A program made the translations under genes and the position numbers. From Methyloversatilis sp. XJ19-49 (GTDB lineage Bacteria; Pseudomonadota; Gammaproteobacteria; Burkholderiales; Rhodocyclaceae), in NCBI RefSeq assembly GCF_024580145.1, contig NZ_JANINI010000013.1:1-64000 (forward strand): a stretch of 64,000 bases of DNA. Reading direction: 5' to 3'. This document shows, piece by piece, positions 9,161 through 19,757 of this stretch. Each line of letters begins with the position of its first letter. The stretch's first letter is position 1. Below the pieces are notes generated by a model that was not told the DNA's origin, ran no database searches, and was given only the letters and a program-made list of their open reading frames with translations.

Positions 9161-11230
9161 TCAGGGCCCCGGATTGCGCGCAGGGAGCGGGTCGATGCGG
9201 TCGTGCGGCAGGCGCGGGTAGCGCAGGTGTTCGATCAACTCCTGCGTGGCGGTGTCGGGCGCCGGGGTCAGCAGGCTGACGATGACCAGCACGGCGAAGC
9301 CGAACGGGATGCCGAAGAAGCCGCAGGAGATCGGTTCGATGCCCAGCCAGGCATTGGCGATGCTGCCGCCGAAGAACGGATGGGTCAGCGATGCGTAGTA
9401 GAGGCACATGGCGAGGCCGGCCACCATGCCGCTGACGGCGCCGGCCTTGTTGGCACGCTTCCAGAACACGCCGCACACCAGCGCCGGAAAGAAGGCGGAC
9501 GAGGCGATAGAGAACGCCAGACCGACCATGAACAGGATGTTGTCCGGCTTCAGCGATGCGGTGTAGGCGGCGACCAGTGCGACCACCAGCAGCAGCGCCT
9601 TGGAAATGACCAGACGGCGCTGGGTCGACGCGTTCGGGTCGATCACCTTGTAATAGACGTCGTGCGACATGGCGTTGGCGATGGTCAGCAGCAGGCCGTC
9701 GGCGGTGGACAGCGCAGCGGCCAGACCGCCGGCTGCGACCAGACCGGAAATCACATAGGGCAGACCGGCGATTTCCGGCGTGGCGAGCACGATCACGTCG
9801 GTGTTCAAGGTCAGTTCGGCCAGCTGCAGGATGCCGTCACCGTTGATGTCCTCGATCTTCACCAGCCCGACCTTGCCCCACGAGGCGACCCAGCCGGGCA
9901 AGGTCGAAATCGTCGAACCCACCAGGTTGGTATAGATCTCGAATTTGGCGAACACGGCGTAGGCCGGCGCGGTGACGTACAGCAGGAAGATGAAGAACAG
10001 CGACCAGAAAACCGATTCGCGCGCTTCCTTGACGCTGGGCGTCGTGTAGTAGCGCATCAGGATGTGCGGCAGCGAGGCGGTGCCTATCATCAGGCAGATC
10101 ACCAGCGCGATGAAATTGAGGCGCTTGCGGCTCGATTCGGCCTCGTCGCGACCGGCATGGGCGGCGGTGTGCGGCAGCGGCGGCGCAGACTTCGCGGCAG
10201 CGGCAGCGCGCGCTTCGGTCCAGCGCTTGCGCGCTTCTGCCTCGTCCCTGGGCATGTACTTCAGCGCCTTTTCGGCCGACGAAATGTCCTTTGCCGAGGC
10301 ATTCTCCTGCTTCAGTTCGTCGAGGCGGACGGTCAGCGCAGCTCGTTCGGCTTCGAGCGAAGCCGGCAAACCCTTGATCTTTTCGTCGAAGGCTTCGGCA
10401 CGCGCCTTGTACATCGCGTTCACCTCGACCTCGCGCGGCGACGAAAATAGCGTCTGCTCGGTCGTCGTGAGCTTCTGCAGCACGCCGCCGTACACCGCCT
10501 GCGGCACCGGCACGCCGGTCACCTTGGTGGACAGGATGACCACCGGCAGCAGATAGGCCACGATGAGGATGATGTACTGCGCCACCTGGGTCCAGGTCAC
10601 GGCGCGCATGCCGCCGAGGAAGGAGCACACCAGGATGCCGGCCAGGCCGACGAATACGCCGACTTCGAATTCCAGCCCCACGAAGCGGCTGGTGATCAGG
10701 CCGACGCCATAGATCTGCGCCACCACATAGGTGAACGACGCGAGGATGGTGGCGAACACGCCGATCATGCGTGCCGCGTTGCCGCCGTAGCGCGCGCCGA
10801 GGAAGTCCGGGATGGTGAATTCGCCGAACTTTCGCAGATAGGGTGCGAGCAGCAGTGCCACCAGACAGTAGCCGCCGGTCCAGCCCATGACGAAGGCCAG
10901 ACCCTGATAACCGCCGAAGTACAGCGTGCCGGCCAGCCCGATGAAGGACGCGGCCGACATCCAGTCCGCACCGGTCGCCATGCCGTTGAACATGGCCGGC
11001 ACGCGCCGGCCGGCGACGTAGTACTCCGACACGTCGGCGGTGCGGCTCATGACGCCGATGCCGGCATACAGCGCGATGGTGGCGAACATGAACACGTAGC
11101 CGATCCAGCGCGACGACATGCCCATGCCTTCGGCCAGCGACAGCAGCACGACGAACAGCGCGAAGCCGCCGGCGTACCAGGCGTACATCTTCTTGAGCTG
11201 GCGGTAGAACGCCGACTGCCGCTGCGGCAT
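9161..11230 (-). CDS. Sodium:solute symporter, VC_2705/ActP-like large subunit
   Basis: A 689-residue SSS-family permease with about 13 membrane segments, probably importing acetate or another short monocarboxylate with Na+. Family sequence is seen in EYYVAGRRVPAMFNGMA, GADWMSAASFIGLAG and GGLAAALSTADGLLLTIANA. Two insertions stand out. One is a charged, coiled-coil-like loop of about 115 residues (about 245-360). The other is a loop near residue 460 with the EF-hand-like calcium motif DINGDGILQLAE. The small DUF4212 subunit is encoded 2 bp upstream and acs follows on the same strand, supporting an acetate uptake and activation module. Confidence 0.9.
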   Translation of the reverse strand: MPQRQSAFYRQLKKMYAWYAGGFALFVVLLSLAEGMGMSSRWIGYVFMFATIALYAGIGVMSRTADVSEYYVAGRRVPAMFNGMATGADWMSAASFIGLAGTLYFGGYQGLAFVMGWTGGYCLVALLLAPYLRKFGEFTIPDFLGARYGGNAARMIGVFATILASFTYVVAQIYGVGLITSRFVGLEFEVGVFVGLAGILVCSFLGGMRAVTWTQVAQYIILIVAYLLPVVILSTKVTGVPVPQAVYGGVLQKLTTTEQTLFSSPREVEVNAMYKARAEAFDEKIKGLPASLEAERAALTVRLDELKQENASAKDISSAEKALKYMPRDEAEARKRWTEARAAAAAKSAPPLPHTAAHAGRDEAESSRKRLNFIALVICLMIGTASLPHILMRYYTTPSVKEARESVFWSLFFIFLLYVTAPAYAVFAKFEIYTNLVGSTISTLPGWVASWGKVGLVKIEDINGDGILQLAELTLNTDVIVLATPEIAGLPYVISGLVAAGGLAAALSTADGLLLTIANAMSHDVYYKVIDPNASTQRRLVISKALLLVVALVAAYTASLKPDNILFMVGLAFSIASSAFFPALVCGVFWKRANKAGAVSGMVAGLAMCLYYASLTHPFFGGSIANAWLGIEPISCGFFGIPFGFAVLVIVSLLTPAPDTATQELIEHLRYPRLPHDRIDPLPARNPGP

Positions 11231-11232
11231 GG

Positions 11233-11493
11233 TCAGACGTCCTCGTTCACGCCGTACTCGCGGTCAAAGCGGTTCATCACCCGCGCGTAGTAGCCGATGA
11301 TCAGAACGTAGACGATAAGCGAACCCTGGGCGCCCATGTAGAAGGCGAGCGGCCAGCCGAGGAAGGACCATTCGTTGAGTTCGCGGGCGAAAAACACCGG
11401 CACGAAGGTGACGGTGAACCAGATGACGAGCAGCACCAGCGTGACGCGAAGATTCCTGCGCCAGTACTCGCGATGGCGTTCGGACAACTGCAT
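11233..11493 (-). CDS. DUF4212 small subunit of sodium/solute symporter
   Basis: An 86-residue membrane protein with two hydrophobic helices (VTLVLLVIWFTVTFVPVFFA and the segment ending in IVYVLIIGYYARVM) and the family N-terminus HREYWRRNLR. DUF4212 proteins pair with VC_2705-type symporters and are encoded just before them, as here with a 2-bp gap. I chose ATG 11493, where the HREYWRRNL segment starts seven residues in; a TTG at 11547 would add 18 residues. Confidence 0.88.
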   Translation of the reverse strand: MQLSERHREYWRRNLRVTLVLLVIWFTVTFVPVFFARELNEWSFLGWPLAFYMGAQGSLIVYVLIIGYYARVMNRFDREYGVNEDV

Positions 11494-11689
11494 CAGCGTG
11501 TGCTCGGCAGCATGTTCGGTGAAATCAGGCCGCGGTAATCGGGACAACGGGCTTCAGGGTGTTGCTGCAGACGCAGTCGCTCGATGCCTGCCCGTGTTGT
11601 TGTCGGGGTGATGCACGCCCGGCCGCTCCTCGCTCGCCGGGCGCCCAGCCACCGGGGGCAGGCGCAGATGCGCCGCCCCCGGCTTTCGA

Positions 11690-13660
11690 TCAGAGGGCTT
11701 GCGCCAACTGTTCGAGGATGGCCGGATTTTCCAGCGTCGAGGTGTCCTGCGTGATCTGCTCGCCCTTGGCGATCGAGCGCAGCAGGCGGCGCATGATCTT
11801 GCCCGAGCGGGTCTTCGGCAGGTTGTCACCGAAACGCAGATCCTTCGGCTTGGCGATCGGGCCGATCTCCTTGCCCACCCAGTTGCGCAGCTCGGTGGCG
11901 ATCTGCTTCGCCTCATCGCCGGTCGGACGCGAACGCTTCAGCACGACGAAGGCGCAGATGGCCTCGCCGGTCAGATCGTCCGGACGACCCACCACTGCGG
12001 CTTCGGCCACCAGCGGGTGAGACACCAGCGCGGATTCGATCTCCATCGTGCCCATGCGGTGACCCGATACGTTCAGCACGTCGTCGATGCGGCCGGTGAT
12101 CGTGAAGTAGCCGGTCTTGGCGTCGCGGATCGCGCCGTCGCCCGCCAGGTAGTAACGCCCCTGGAAGTCGGCCGGGTAGTAGCTCTTCACGAAGCGGTCC
12201 GGGTCGCCGTAGATCGTGCGGATCATCGACGGCCACGGCTTCTTGACCACCAGAATGCCGCCCTGCCCCCACGGTACATCGTTGCCGGTCTCATCGACGA
12301 TGGCGGCCTGGATGCCCGGGAAGGGCAGCGTGCACGAACCGGGGATCATGGGCGTGGCGCCCGGCATCGGCGTGATCATGTGGCCGCCGGTTTCGGTCTG
12401 CCAGAAGGTATCGACGATGGGGCAGCGGCTGCCACCGACGTTCTCGTAGTACCACTCCCAGGCGGCCGGATTGATCGGCTCGCCGACCGAGCCCAGGATG
12501 CGCAGGCTGGAAAGGTCGAAGCTCTTCGGATGCACGGCCGCGTTCGCGTCGGCAGACTTGATCAACGAGCGGATGGCGGTCGGTGCGGTGTAGAACACGC
12601 TCACCTTGTGGTCCTGGATCATCTTCCAGAAGCGGCCGGCGTCCGGATAGGTCGGCACGCCTTCGAACACGATTTCGGTCGCGCCGCAGGCCAGCGGGCC
12701 GTAGGTGATGTAGGTGTGGCCGGTCACCCAGCCGATGTCGGCGGTGCACCAGAAGACATCGGACGGCTTGATGTCGAAGGTCCACTTCATCGTAAGGATG
12801 GCGTGCAGCAGATAGCCGCCCGACGAATGCTGCACGCCCTTTGGCTTGCCGGTCGAACCGGAGGTGTAGAGCAGGAACAGCGGGTGTTCGGCATCGACCC
12901 ACTCCGGAGCGCAGGTGGCGGCCTGGCCTTCGGTGATTTCGTGCAGCCACTCGTCGCGGCCGGCGACCATGTTGCAGGTGCCGCCGGTGCGCTTGTATAC
13001 GATGACGGTCGAGCAGGCTTCGCAGCCGCCCATGCCGAACGCCTCGTCGACGATGGGCTTGAGCGGAATGTTCTTGCCGCCGCGGCACTGTTCGTCAGCG
13101 GTGATCAGCATGACCGCGCCGGCGTCGCTGATGCGGTCGCGCAGCGACTGTGCCGAAAAGCCGCCGAACACCACCGAGTGGGTGGCGCCGATGCGGGCGC
13201 AGGCCTGCATGGCCACGATGCCTTCGATCGACATCGGCATGTAGATGACGACCCGGTCACCCTTCTTCACGCCCTTGGCGCGCAGCGCATTGGCCAGCCG
13301 ACACACGCGCTCCAGCAGGTCGCTGTAGGTGACCCGGGTGACGGCGCCGCCGTCGGCTTCGAAAATGATGGCTGTCTTGTCGCCCAGACCGGCTTCGACG
13401 TTGCGGTCGAGACAGTTGTAGGACACGTTCAGCTTGCCGTCTTCGAACCACTTGAAGAACGGACGGTTGTCTTCGTTCAGCGTACGGGTAAACGGCGTCT
13501 GCCAGCTCACGTGTTCGCGCGCCAGGCGCGCCCAGTAGCCTTCGTAGTCGCGCTCGGCTTCGGCACACAGCGCGCGATAGGCGTCCATGCCGGACACGGC
13601 GGCACCGTCGACCAGCGCCTGCGGGGGGTGATACACGTGAACTTCGGATGCTTCTGACAT
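11690..13660 (-). CDS. acs: Acetyl-coenzyme A synthetase
   Basis: Activates acetate to acetyl-CoA through acetyl-AMP. The 656-residue product has the expected length. It has the AMP-binding P-loop [18 protein letters not shown], the adenylate motif [13 protein letters not shown], the hinge [10 protein letters not shown], and near the C-terminus [11 protein letters not shown], whose lysine is the regulatory acetylation site in this family. GGAGGAGG lies just upstream of the ATG. It follows the opposite-facing YqhA gene across a 217-bp promoter region and lies upstream of the symporter pair on the same strand. Confidence 0.97.
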   Translation of the reverse strand: MSEASEVHVYHPPQALVDGAAVSGMDAYRALCAEAERDYEGYWARLAREHVSWQTPFTRTLNEDNRPFFKWFEDGKLNVSYNCLDRNVEAGLGDKTAIIFEADGGAVTRVTYSDLLERVCRLANALRAKGVKKGDRVVIYMPMSIEGIVAMQACARIGATHSVVFGGFSAQSLRDRISDAGAVMLITADEQCRGGKNIPLKPIVDEAFGMGGCEACSTVIVYKRTGGTCNMVAGRDEWLHEITEGQAATCAPEWVDAEHPLFLLYTSGSTGKPKGVQHSSGGYLLHAILTMKWTFDIKPSDVFWCTADIGWVTGHTYITYGPLACGATEIVFEGVPTYPDAGRFWKMIQDHKVSVFYTAPTAIRSLIKSADANAAVHPKSFDLSSLRILGSVGEPINPAAWEWYYENVGGSRCPIVDTFWQTETGGHMITPMPGATPMIPGSCTLPFPGIQAAIVDETGNDVPWGQGGILVVKKPWPSMIRTIYGDPDRFVKSYYPADFQGRYYLAGDGAIRDAKTGYFTITGRIDDVLNVSGHRMGTMEIESALVSHPLVAEAAVVGRPDDLTGEAICAFVVLKRSRPTGDEAKQIATELRNWVGKEIGPIAKPKDLRFGDNLPKTRSGKIMRRLLRSIAKGEQITQDTSTLENPAILEQLAQAL

Positions 13661-13877
13661 ACGACCTCCTCCATCGAATCAAAATCTGCACGCTTGCGGG
13701 CTCACGCAGCAATGCAAGCACGGCCTTGTGGGCCGAAGTCAGGCGCATGGGTGCGCTCGAATTCCGTTTATTACAGCCCGGAGGGCTTACAACGCCCTTA
13801 CTGAAGTGTCACCCGCCGGAACCGTCAGGTGCGGATGGTAATATCGCGCTCGATCTTTTGCCCGACTTGCGTCAAAT

Positions 13878-14402
13878 ATGCTCAATCTAGGACGTGTACT
13901 GAAAAGCATGATCTTCGCCAGCCGCTGGTTGCAGGCGCCGCTCTACTTCGGTCTGATCGTGGCCCAGGCCGTATACGTTTACCTGTTCATGGTCGAGCTG
14001 TCGCACCTGATCCACAAGATCGGGTCGCTCAGCGAAAACGACATCATGCTCATCGTGCTGGGCCTGATCGACGTGGTGATGATCGCCAACCTGCTGATCA
14101 TGGTGATCGTCGGCGGCTACGAAACCTTCGTGTCACGGCTCAATCTCGAAGACCACCCGGACCAGCCGGAATGGCTGTCGCACGTGAACGCCGGCGTGCT
14201 CAAGGTGAAGCTGGCCACTGCGCTGATCGGCATTTCGGCCATCCACCTGCTGAAAACCTTCATCAACGCCGAGCAGCTGACCGACCGCGTCGTGCTGTGG
14301 CAGGTGGTGATCCACATGGTGTTCGTCGTGTCGGCACTCGCCATGGCCTACACCGACAAGCTGATGACGCAAACGCTGCTGCTGAACAGGCAGCATCACT
14401 GA
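13878..14402 (+). CDS. YqhA/UPF0114 family membrane protein
   Basis: A 174-residue inner-membrane protein matching the UPF0114 (TIGR00645, YqhA) family. The N-terminal signature [18 protein letters not shown] and the segment [20 protein letters not shown] are diagnostic. Three or four transmembrane segments are visible. Its function is unknown in the family. It is divergent from acs and lies 48 bp before the class I fumarase gene, so the two may be co-transcribed. Confidence 0.88.
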   Translation: MLNLGRVLKSMIFASRWLQAPLYFGLIVAQAVYVYLFMVELSHLIHKIGSLSENDIMLIVLGLIDVVMIANLLIMVIVGGYETFVSRLNLEDHPDQPEWLSHVNAGVLKVKLATALIGISAIHLLKTFINAEQLTDRVVLWQVVIHMVFVVSALAMAYTDKLMTQTLLLNRQHH

Positions 14403-14450
14403 GCGTCGTGACTGGCCGCTATCCGCGGCCGCTTCAAGAGGACCTTTCCC

Positions 14451-15986
14451 ATGAGCCAGCCCATCCGTCAGGACGACTTCATCCAGTCGATCGCCGACGC
14501 TTTCCAGTTCATTTCCTGTTATCACCCGCTGGACTACATCCAGGCGCTGGGCGCGGCTTACGAGCGGGAACAGTCGCCGGCGGCGAAGGATGCGATCGCG
14601 CAGATCCTGACCAATTCGCGCATGTGCGCCGAAGGTCGCCGGCCGATCTGCCAGGACACGGGAATCGCTGTGGTCTTCCTGAAGGTGGGCATGAACGTGC
14701 GCTGGGACGCCACGATGAATGTGACCGACATGGTCAACGAAGGCGTACGTCGCGCCTACCTGCACCCGGACAACACGCTGCGCGCCTCGGTGCTGCTCGA
14801 CCCGGCGGGCGCGCGTAAGAATTCGAAGGACAACACGCCTGCGGTCATCCATTACGAAATCGTGCCGGGTGACCACGTCGAGGTGATCTGCGCCGCCAAG
14901 GGCGGCGGCTCGGAAAACAAGTCCAAGATGGTCATGCTGAACCCGTCCGATTCCATCGTGGACTGGGTACTGAAGACGGTGCCGACCATGGGCGCCGGCT
15001 GGTGCCCGCCGGGCATGCTGGGCATCGGCATCGGCGGCACGCCGGAAAAGGCCATGCTGCTGGCCAAGGAATCGCTGATGGAGCCAATCAACATCCAGTT
15101 CCTGGCGGAGAAGGCGGCGCGCGGCGAAAAGCTCACGCGCGTCGAAGAACTGCGGCTGGAACTGATGGAGAAGGTGAACGCGCTGGGCATCGGCGCCCAG
15201 GGGCTGGGCGGCCTGGCCACCGTGCTCGACGTGAAGATTCTCGACTACCCGACGCACGCTGCGTCGCTGCCGGTGGCGATGATCCCGAACTGTGCAGCCA
15301 CCCGCCACGTGCATTTCCATCTCGATGGCTCCGGTCCGGCCGTGCTCGAAGCGCCGCGCCTGGAAGACTGGCCGGACGTGACCTGGCAGCCGGACACGAA
15401 GAATTCGAAGCGGGTCGACCTGAACACGCTGACACCGGCGGAGGTTGCGTCGTGGAAGCCGGGCCAGACCCTGCTGCTGAACGGCAAGATGCTGACCGGC
15501 CGCGATGCCGCGCACAAACGCATCTCCGACATGCTGGCGAAGGGCGAAAAGCTGCCGGTCGATTTCTCCAACCGCGTCATCTACTACGTCGGCCCGGTCG
15601 ATCCGGTGCGCGACGAGGTGGTCGGCCCGGCCGGCCCGACGACGGCGACGCGCATGGACAAGTTCACCGAAATGATGCTTGCGCAGACGGGTCTCATCGC
15701 GATGGTCGGCAAGGCCGAGCGCGGCCCGGTCGCGATCGAGGCCATCCGCAAGCACAAGAGCGCCTACCTGATGGCGGTGGGCGGCGCCGCCTATCTGGTG
15801 TCGAAGGCGATCAAGGGTGCGCGCGTGCTCGGTTTCGCGGACATGGGCATGGAAGCGATCTACGAGTTCGATGTGGTCGACATGCCGGTCACCGTGGCGG
15901 TGGATGCCGGCGGCACCTCGGTGCACGACACCGGACCGAAGGAATGGCAGACCCGCATCGGCAAGATCCCGGTCGCCACCGTGTGA
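14451..15986 (+). CDS. Fumarate hydratase, class I (Fe-S)
   Basis: An oxygen-sensitive [4Fe-4S] fumarase of 511 residues, the size of the FumA/FumB type. Visible motifs include the cluster-binding cysteine region RPICQDTGIAVVF, KGGGSENKSK, the GIGIGGTPEKAMLLAK stretch, VGPVDPVRDEVVGPAGPTTA and the C-terminal GGAAYLVSKAIKGARVLGF. Ribosome binding site GAGG lies about 10 bp upstream. It provides the same reaction as fumC at 590-1975, and such pairs are usually switched by iron supply and oxidative stress. Confidence 0.95.
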   Translation: MSQPIRQDDFIQSIADAFQFISCYHPLDYIQALGAAYEREQSPAAKDAIAQILTNSRMCAEGRRPICQDTGIAVVFLKVGMNVRWDATMNVTDMVNEGVRRAYLHPDNTLRASVLLDPAGARKNSKDNTPAVIHYEIVPGDHVEVICAAKGGGSENKSKMVMLNPSDSIVDWVLKTVPTMGAGWCPPGMLGIGIGGTPEKAMLLAKESLMEPINIQFLAEKAARGEKLTRVEELRLELMEKVNALGIGAQGLGGLATVLDVKILDYPTHAASLPVAMIPNCAATRHVHFHLDGSGPAVLEAPRLEDWPDVTWQPDTKNSKRVDLNTLTPAEVASWKPGQTLLLNGKMLTGRDAAHKRISDMLAKGEKLPVDFSNRVIYYVGPVDPVRDEVVGPAGPTTATRMDKFTEMMLAQTGLIAMVGKAERGPVAIEAIRKHKSAYLMAVGGAAYLVSKAIKGARVLGFADMGMEAIYEFDVVDMPVTVAVDAGGTSVHDTGPKEWQTRIGKIPVATV

Positions 15987-16105
15987 TACGGTTGCGCGTC
16001 CCGCAAAGGATGTAACAGAGCCTGTAACCGCGGACCGGTGCTTGCCGGTACTGCTCATACCAGAGGCCGCGTGCAGAGCGGCCCGACTCCCCCGAACACT
16101 CCGCC

Positions 16106-16127
16106 GCCGCACCTTGAAGGGTGCGGC
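16106..16127 (+). terminator. Hairpin after class I fumarase gene
   Basis: Perfect 8-bp arms GCCGCACC and GGTGCGGC with a 6-base loop lie 120 bp after the fumarase stop and 43 bp before the antiporter start. No T-run follows, so this is a weak terminator or a regulatory hairpin. Confidence 0.4.
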
Positions 16128-16170
16128 TCCTTGCATGTGCGCGCATCACGCGCAATCAGGAGGGCGCGCC

Positions 16171-17364
16171 ATGGTTTTTGAAGCCGGACGCATTTTCGAG
16201 CTGGTCGGCTGGCCGGCGGTTCTGCTGACCGCGTGGCTGGCGGGCGAACTGGCGCATCGCGGCCTGGGTGTGCCTCGGGTGTGCGCCTACTCGCTGGCCG
16301 GCATCGTCAGCAGCGCGCTGAACACCGTTCAGGCCGATGCGGAAACCACGGCCGCCCTGTCCTTCCTGGCCAATTTCGCGCTCGGCCTGTTCCTGTTCGA
16401 GCTGGGTCACCGCATCAACCTGCGCTGGCTGGTCAATAACCCCTGGCTGCTGGTCAGCGGTATCGCTGAATCGCTGCTGACCTTCTTCGTGGTGCGCGGC
16501 ATCGCACTCGCCATGGGTCAGCCGGACGATATCGCCATGGTGCTGGGCGCGCTGTCGGTCGCGACGTCGCCCGCCGCGCTGGTGCGGGTGGTGAATGACC
16601 TGCGCTGTTCCGGTCAGGTAACCGAACGGGCGCTGCACCTGTGCGCGATCAACTGCCTGATTTCGGTGCTGCTGATGAAAGGCGCCATCGGCTACTGGCA
16701 ACTTCTGGAATCGGGCAGCCTGGTCAATGCGCTTTGGAACAGTGCGGCCATCCTCGCGGTATCGGTCGGCTGCGGCATCCTGATCGGCATTCCGCTGCCC
16801 TGGCTGCTGCGCCGGCTGCGCGCCGACGAACGTGGCGTGACGACGGTGTTCGCGCTGGCGGTCATGCTGGTGACGTTGCTGACACAGGGCGTCAATGTAT
16901 CGCCGCTGCTCGCCGCATTGACGTTGGGCATCCTGATCCGCCGCCGCAAGCTGCTGCTGACGCCGGCGCAGCGCAATTTCGGGGTGCTGGGCGATCTGCT
17001 GACGGTGTTCCTGTTCGTATTCGTCGCAGGGATGGCAACCTGGCCCACCACCGCGACTGCGCTGGCGCTGGCGGTGCTGATGTCCGCCGGGCGCATCGCC
17101 GCCAAGGTGGCGGCGACCGCTGCGTTCGCCCACGTCAGCGGCACCAGCACGCGCAAGGGTTCGCTGACCGGCTTCGCGCTGGCGCCGCTGTCGACCTTCG
17201 CGCTGCTGCTGCTCGAATACAGTCGCAGTGCCGGCTTCGGCCTTGCCGAAGGCGCACTGTCGGCGATCGCCGGCATGGTCATCGTGATGGAGTTCGTCGG
17301 CCCGCTGTTTGCCCAGTGGGCGCTGATGCTGGCTGGCGAAGCGCAGCATGAGGAGCGCGCCTGA
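16171..17364 (+). CDS. CPA2-type monovalent cation:proton antiporter
   Basis: A 397-residue integral membrane protein with about 11-12 hydrophobic helices and the Na+/H+ exchanger (KefB/NhaP-like) fold. The segment [23 protein letters not shown] resembles the conserved FxxGLEx region, and [20 protein letters not shown] resembles the TSP ion-binding unwound helix. No TrkA-type nucleotide-binding domain is attached. The ATG at 16171 has a TCAGGAGGG site; in-frame codons further upstream are ignored. It overlaps the next gene (TGATG), so translation is coupled. Confidence 0.82.
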   Translation: MVFEAGRIFELVGWPAVLLTAWLAGELAHRGLGVPRVCAYSLAGIVSSALNTVQADAETTAALSFLANFALGLFLFELGHRINLRWLVNNPWLLVSGIAESLLTFFVVRGIALAMGQPDDIAMVLGALSVATSPAALVRVVNDLRCSGQVTERALHLCAINCLISVLLMKGAIGYWQLLESGSLVNALWNSAAILAVSVGCGILIGIPLPWLLRRLRADERGVTTVFALAVMLVTLLTQGVNVSPLLAALTLGILIRRRKLLLTPAQRNFGVLGDLLTVFLFVFVAGMATWPTTATALALAVLMSAGRIAAKVAATAAFAHVSGTSTRKGSLTGFALAPLSTFALLLLEYSRSAGFGLAEGALSAIAGMVIVMEFVGPLFAQWALMLAGEAQHEERA

Positions 17365-18482
17365 TGTCACTCGAAACCTTCCACGCTTCGTCGGCGCTCA
17401 GCATGGGCGTCGAACTGGAGCTGCAGCTGGTCGGCGAACACGATCGCGACCTCGCCTCGGCGGCCACCGACCTGCTTGAACTGGCGCAACGCACCCGCTT
17501 TCCCGGTGACATCAAGCCGGAAATGACCGACTGCATGATCGAGGTGGCAACCGACATCCAGGACCGTCACGCGAGCCTGCTGAAGCAGCTCGAAGCGATG
17601 CGCGACATGCTGCTTGCCGCATCGGCCCGGCTGAATGTGTCGCTGTGCGGCGGCGGCACGCACCCCTTCCAGCACTGGACCGAGCGGCGCATCTTCTCGA
17701 CGCCGCGCTTCCAGCACCTGTCGGGGCTGTACGGCTATCTGGCCAAGCAGTTCACCGTATTCGGCCAGCATGTACATATCGGCATGCCCGATGCCGACAG
17801 CGCGCTGCGCGTGCTGCACGCATTGAATCGCTATGTGCCGCACTTCATCGCACTGTCGGCGTCGTCACCGTTCTCGCAGGGCAGCGACACGCTGTTCGAT
17901 TCGGCCCGACTCAATTCCGTGTTCGCCTTTCCGCTCAGCGGCCGCGCCCCCTTCGTGCTCGACTGGGGGCGCTTCGAGCGCGATTACTTCTCGAAGATGG
18001 AAGACACCGGCATCGTGCGCAGCATGAAGGATTTCTACTGGGACATCCGTCCGAAGCCGGAATACGGCACGATCGAGCTGCGCGTGTGCGACACGCCGCT
18101 GACCGTGGAGCGCGCCGCCGCGATTGCGGTCTATCTGCAGGCGCTGTGCTTCAGCATCCTGGCCGGCGACGAACCCGATCCACTGGAGGACGACTACCTC
18201 GTGTACACCTACAACCGCTTCCAGGCCTGCCGCTTCGGACTGGATGGCCTGATGGTGCATCCGCGCAGCCACGCCGCGCTGCCGTTGCGGGACGACATTG
18301 CGCTCACGCTGGAACGCCTTGCCCCGGCAGCCGACGCCCTGGGCAGCCGCGCCGCGCTGGAATCCCTGCACCGCATGGTGAGGGGCGGCGGCAACGATGC
18401 CACCCGCCTGCGCGCAGTCCATGCCCGATCGCGCAACCTGCTGGCCGTGGTCGACGACGCTGTCGCGGCTTTCGCGCAATGA
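17364..18482 (+). CDS. ybdK: YbdK-type carboxylate-amine ligase (glutamate-cysteine ligase family 2)
   Basis: A 372-residue protein, identical in length to E. coli YbdK. The GCS2 signature is visible as GVELELQLV at the N-terminus, VHIGMPD around residue 135 and the C-terminal [19 protein letters not shown]. YbdK has weak gamma-glutamylcysteine synthetase activity in vitro, and its physiological substrate is unclear. It overlaps the antiporter stop and the following DUF456 start, forming a tight three-gene operon. Confidence 0.92.
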   Translation: MSLETFHASSALSMGVELELQLVGEHDRDLASAATDLLELAQRTRFPGDIKPEMTDCMIEVATDIQDRHASLLKQLEAMRDMLLAASARLNVSLCGGGTHPFQHWTERRIFSTPRFQHLSGLYGYLAKQFTVFGQHVHIGMPDADSALRVLHALNRYVPHFIALSASSPFSQGSDTLFDSARLNSVFAFPLSGRAPFVLDWGRFERDYFSKMEDTGIVRSMKDFYWDIRPKPEYGTIELRVCDTPLTVERAAAIAVYLQALCFSILAGDEPDPLEDDYLVYTYNRFQACRFGLDGLMVHPRSHAALPLRDDIALTLERLAPAADALGSRAALESLHRMVRGGGNDATRLRAVHARSRNLLAVVDDAVAAFAQ

Positions 18483-18967
18483 GCGCGGCCGATCTGCTGT
18501 TGTGGCTGATCGCCGGCCTGCTGGTGCTGGTCGGGCTGGCCGGCGTCGTGCTGCCCGCCCTGCCCGGCATTCCGCTGGTATTCGGTGGCCTGCTGATGGT
18601 GGCCTGGCTGGACGATTTCCAGCGCATCGGCGGCGTGACACTCGCTGTGCTCGGCGCCCTCGCCGTACTGGCCTGGCTGATCGACTTCGCGGCCAGCGTG
18701 ATCGGCGCCCAGCGGGTCGGCGCCAGTCCGCTGGCACTCGTCGGGGCAGCCATCGGCACCGTGGTCGGGCTGTTCGGCGGATTGATCGGACTGCTGTTTG
18801 CGCCGCTGGCAGGCGCTGCGATCGGCGAATTCATCGCCCGCCGCGATGCGCTTCAGGCAGCGCGTGTCGGGCTGGCCACCTGGCTGGGCATGTTGCTGGC
18901 CGCAGTCGCCAAGGTGGCCATCGCCTTCATGATGCTGGGCATCGCGCTGGCCGCCTGGCTGTTCTGA
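18479..18967 (+). CDS. DUF456 family membrane protein
   Basis: A 162-residue, very hydrophobic protein with the DUF456 pattern: [20 protein letters not shown], then [18 protein letters not shown], and the glycine-rich [21 protein letters not shown]. Four or so membrane helices are expected. No function is established. Its ATG overlaps the ybdK stop (ATGA). Confidence 0.85.
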   Translation: MSAADLLLWLIAGLLVLVGLAGVVLPALPGIPLVFGGLLMVAWLDDFQRIGGVTLAVLGALAVLAWLIDFAASVIGAQRVGASPLALVGAAIGTVVGLFGGLIGLLFAPLAGAAIGEFIARRDALQAARVGLATWLGMLLAAVAKVAIAFMMLGIALAAWLF

Positions 18968-18994
18968 CGACTGATGTCGGCGTATGCGGACAGA

Positions 18995-19753
18995 TCACCG
19001 CATCCCGGCGCCAGCAGGCGCGCTGCTTCCGCTGGTATAGATTTCCTGCAGCGATCGGCCGGGCGTTGCCGAAGGGCTGGCCGGGTCGGTCGGCGATCCG
19101 CCGGTGGGTGAGCCTTCGTCAGACGATCCCCCAAAGGGCCCGCTGGCTCCGGATCCGCCTGTCGCCACATTCGCTGCCGTGCCGCCGCTGGGCATCGGCA
19201 CGAACAGCCAGTCGGCATGGCGACGCTCACCGGGCTTGCCGCGCGCAAGCGGCGCGGCGTTGAGTGCGGTGGAGGGCGCAGCGGCACCCGGAGCAGGCGC
19301 CGCATTTTTCAGCGAGCTGGCGACCTTGTCGCCGGTGGCATCGACCCAGGCCGGCAGCAGCGTGATGCGGGCCGGTTGTTCCGACTTGCTGTAGACCGCG
19401 CGGATCTGCCCGCCGCTGATGACCAGGCCCCAGTCCTGACTGCGCGTCATCGGATCGAAATAGAGCTTGCGCAGATGGCGCAGCGGCGTCGGCTGGCGTT
19501 TGTCTTCCAGCAGATCCTGCAGGGTGGCCGGGTAGCGCTTGGGTTCGGCCGGCGACGCGTCGAAGTAGCGCTGCAGCGCACGCGAAAACTCGCCGCCGAT
19601 GAACAGCAGTTCGCGCTCGCGTTCGGTCTGCGCCAGCGTGCTCCACATCAGCGCGCTGCCGGCGCTGGCGATACCGAGGGCGGCGACGGCGAACAGCAGC
19701 AGCAGGTAGGAAAAGCCCCGCTGCTGCGTCAACCGGCGCAGGCGCCCACTCAT
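18995..19753 (-). CDS. Type II secretion/type IV pilus-like pseudopilin with low-complexity tail
   Basis: A 252-residue protein with a prepilin-type N-terminus, RGFSYLLLLFAVAALGIASA, where G|F is the peptidase cleavage site; the usual +5 glutamate is absent. The middle resembles GspG-like proteins (RYPATLQDLLEDKR, LYFDPMTRSQDWG). The last 50-60 residues are rich in Gly, Ser and Pro (GGSGASGPFGGSSDEGSP), unusual for pseudopilins. It is the last of three consecutive pseudopilin genes on the minus strand, 4 bp after its neighbour. No other secretion genes adjoin; a PulE-type ATPase lies at 28.9 kb. Confidence 0.85.
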   Translation of the reverse strand: MSGRLRRLTQQRGFSYLLLLFAVAALGIASAGSALMWSTLAQTERERELLFIGGEFSRALQRYFDASPAEPKRYPATLQDLLEDKRQPTPLRHLRKLYFDPMTRSQDWGLVISGGQIRAVYSKSEQPARITLLPAWVDATGDKVASSLKNAAPAPGAAAPSTALNAAPLARGKPGERRHADWLFVPMPSGGTAANVATGGSGASGPFGGSSDEGSPTGGSPTDPASPSATPGRSLQEIYTSGSSAPAGAGMR

Positions 19754-19757
19754 CGGC

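Noticed and set aside
11550-11689. Gene between DUF4212 and acs
   Set aside because: Only a GC-rich stretch with no protein-like frame or ribosome site.
11699-13657. Long open frame opposite acs
   Set aside because: Full antisense overlap with a well-supported gene and non-protein-like composition.
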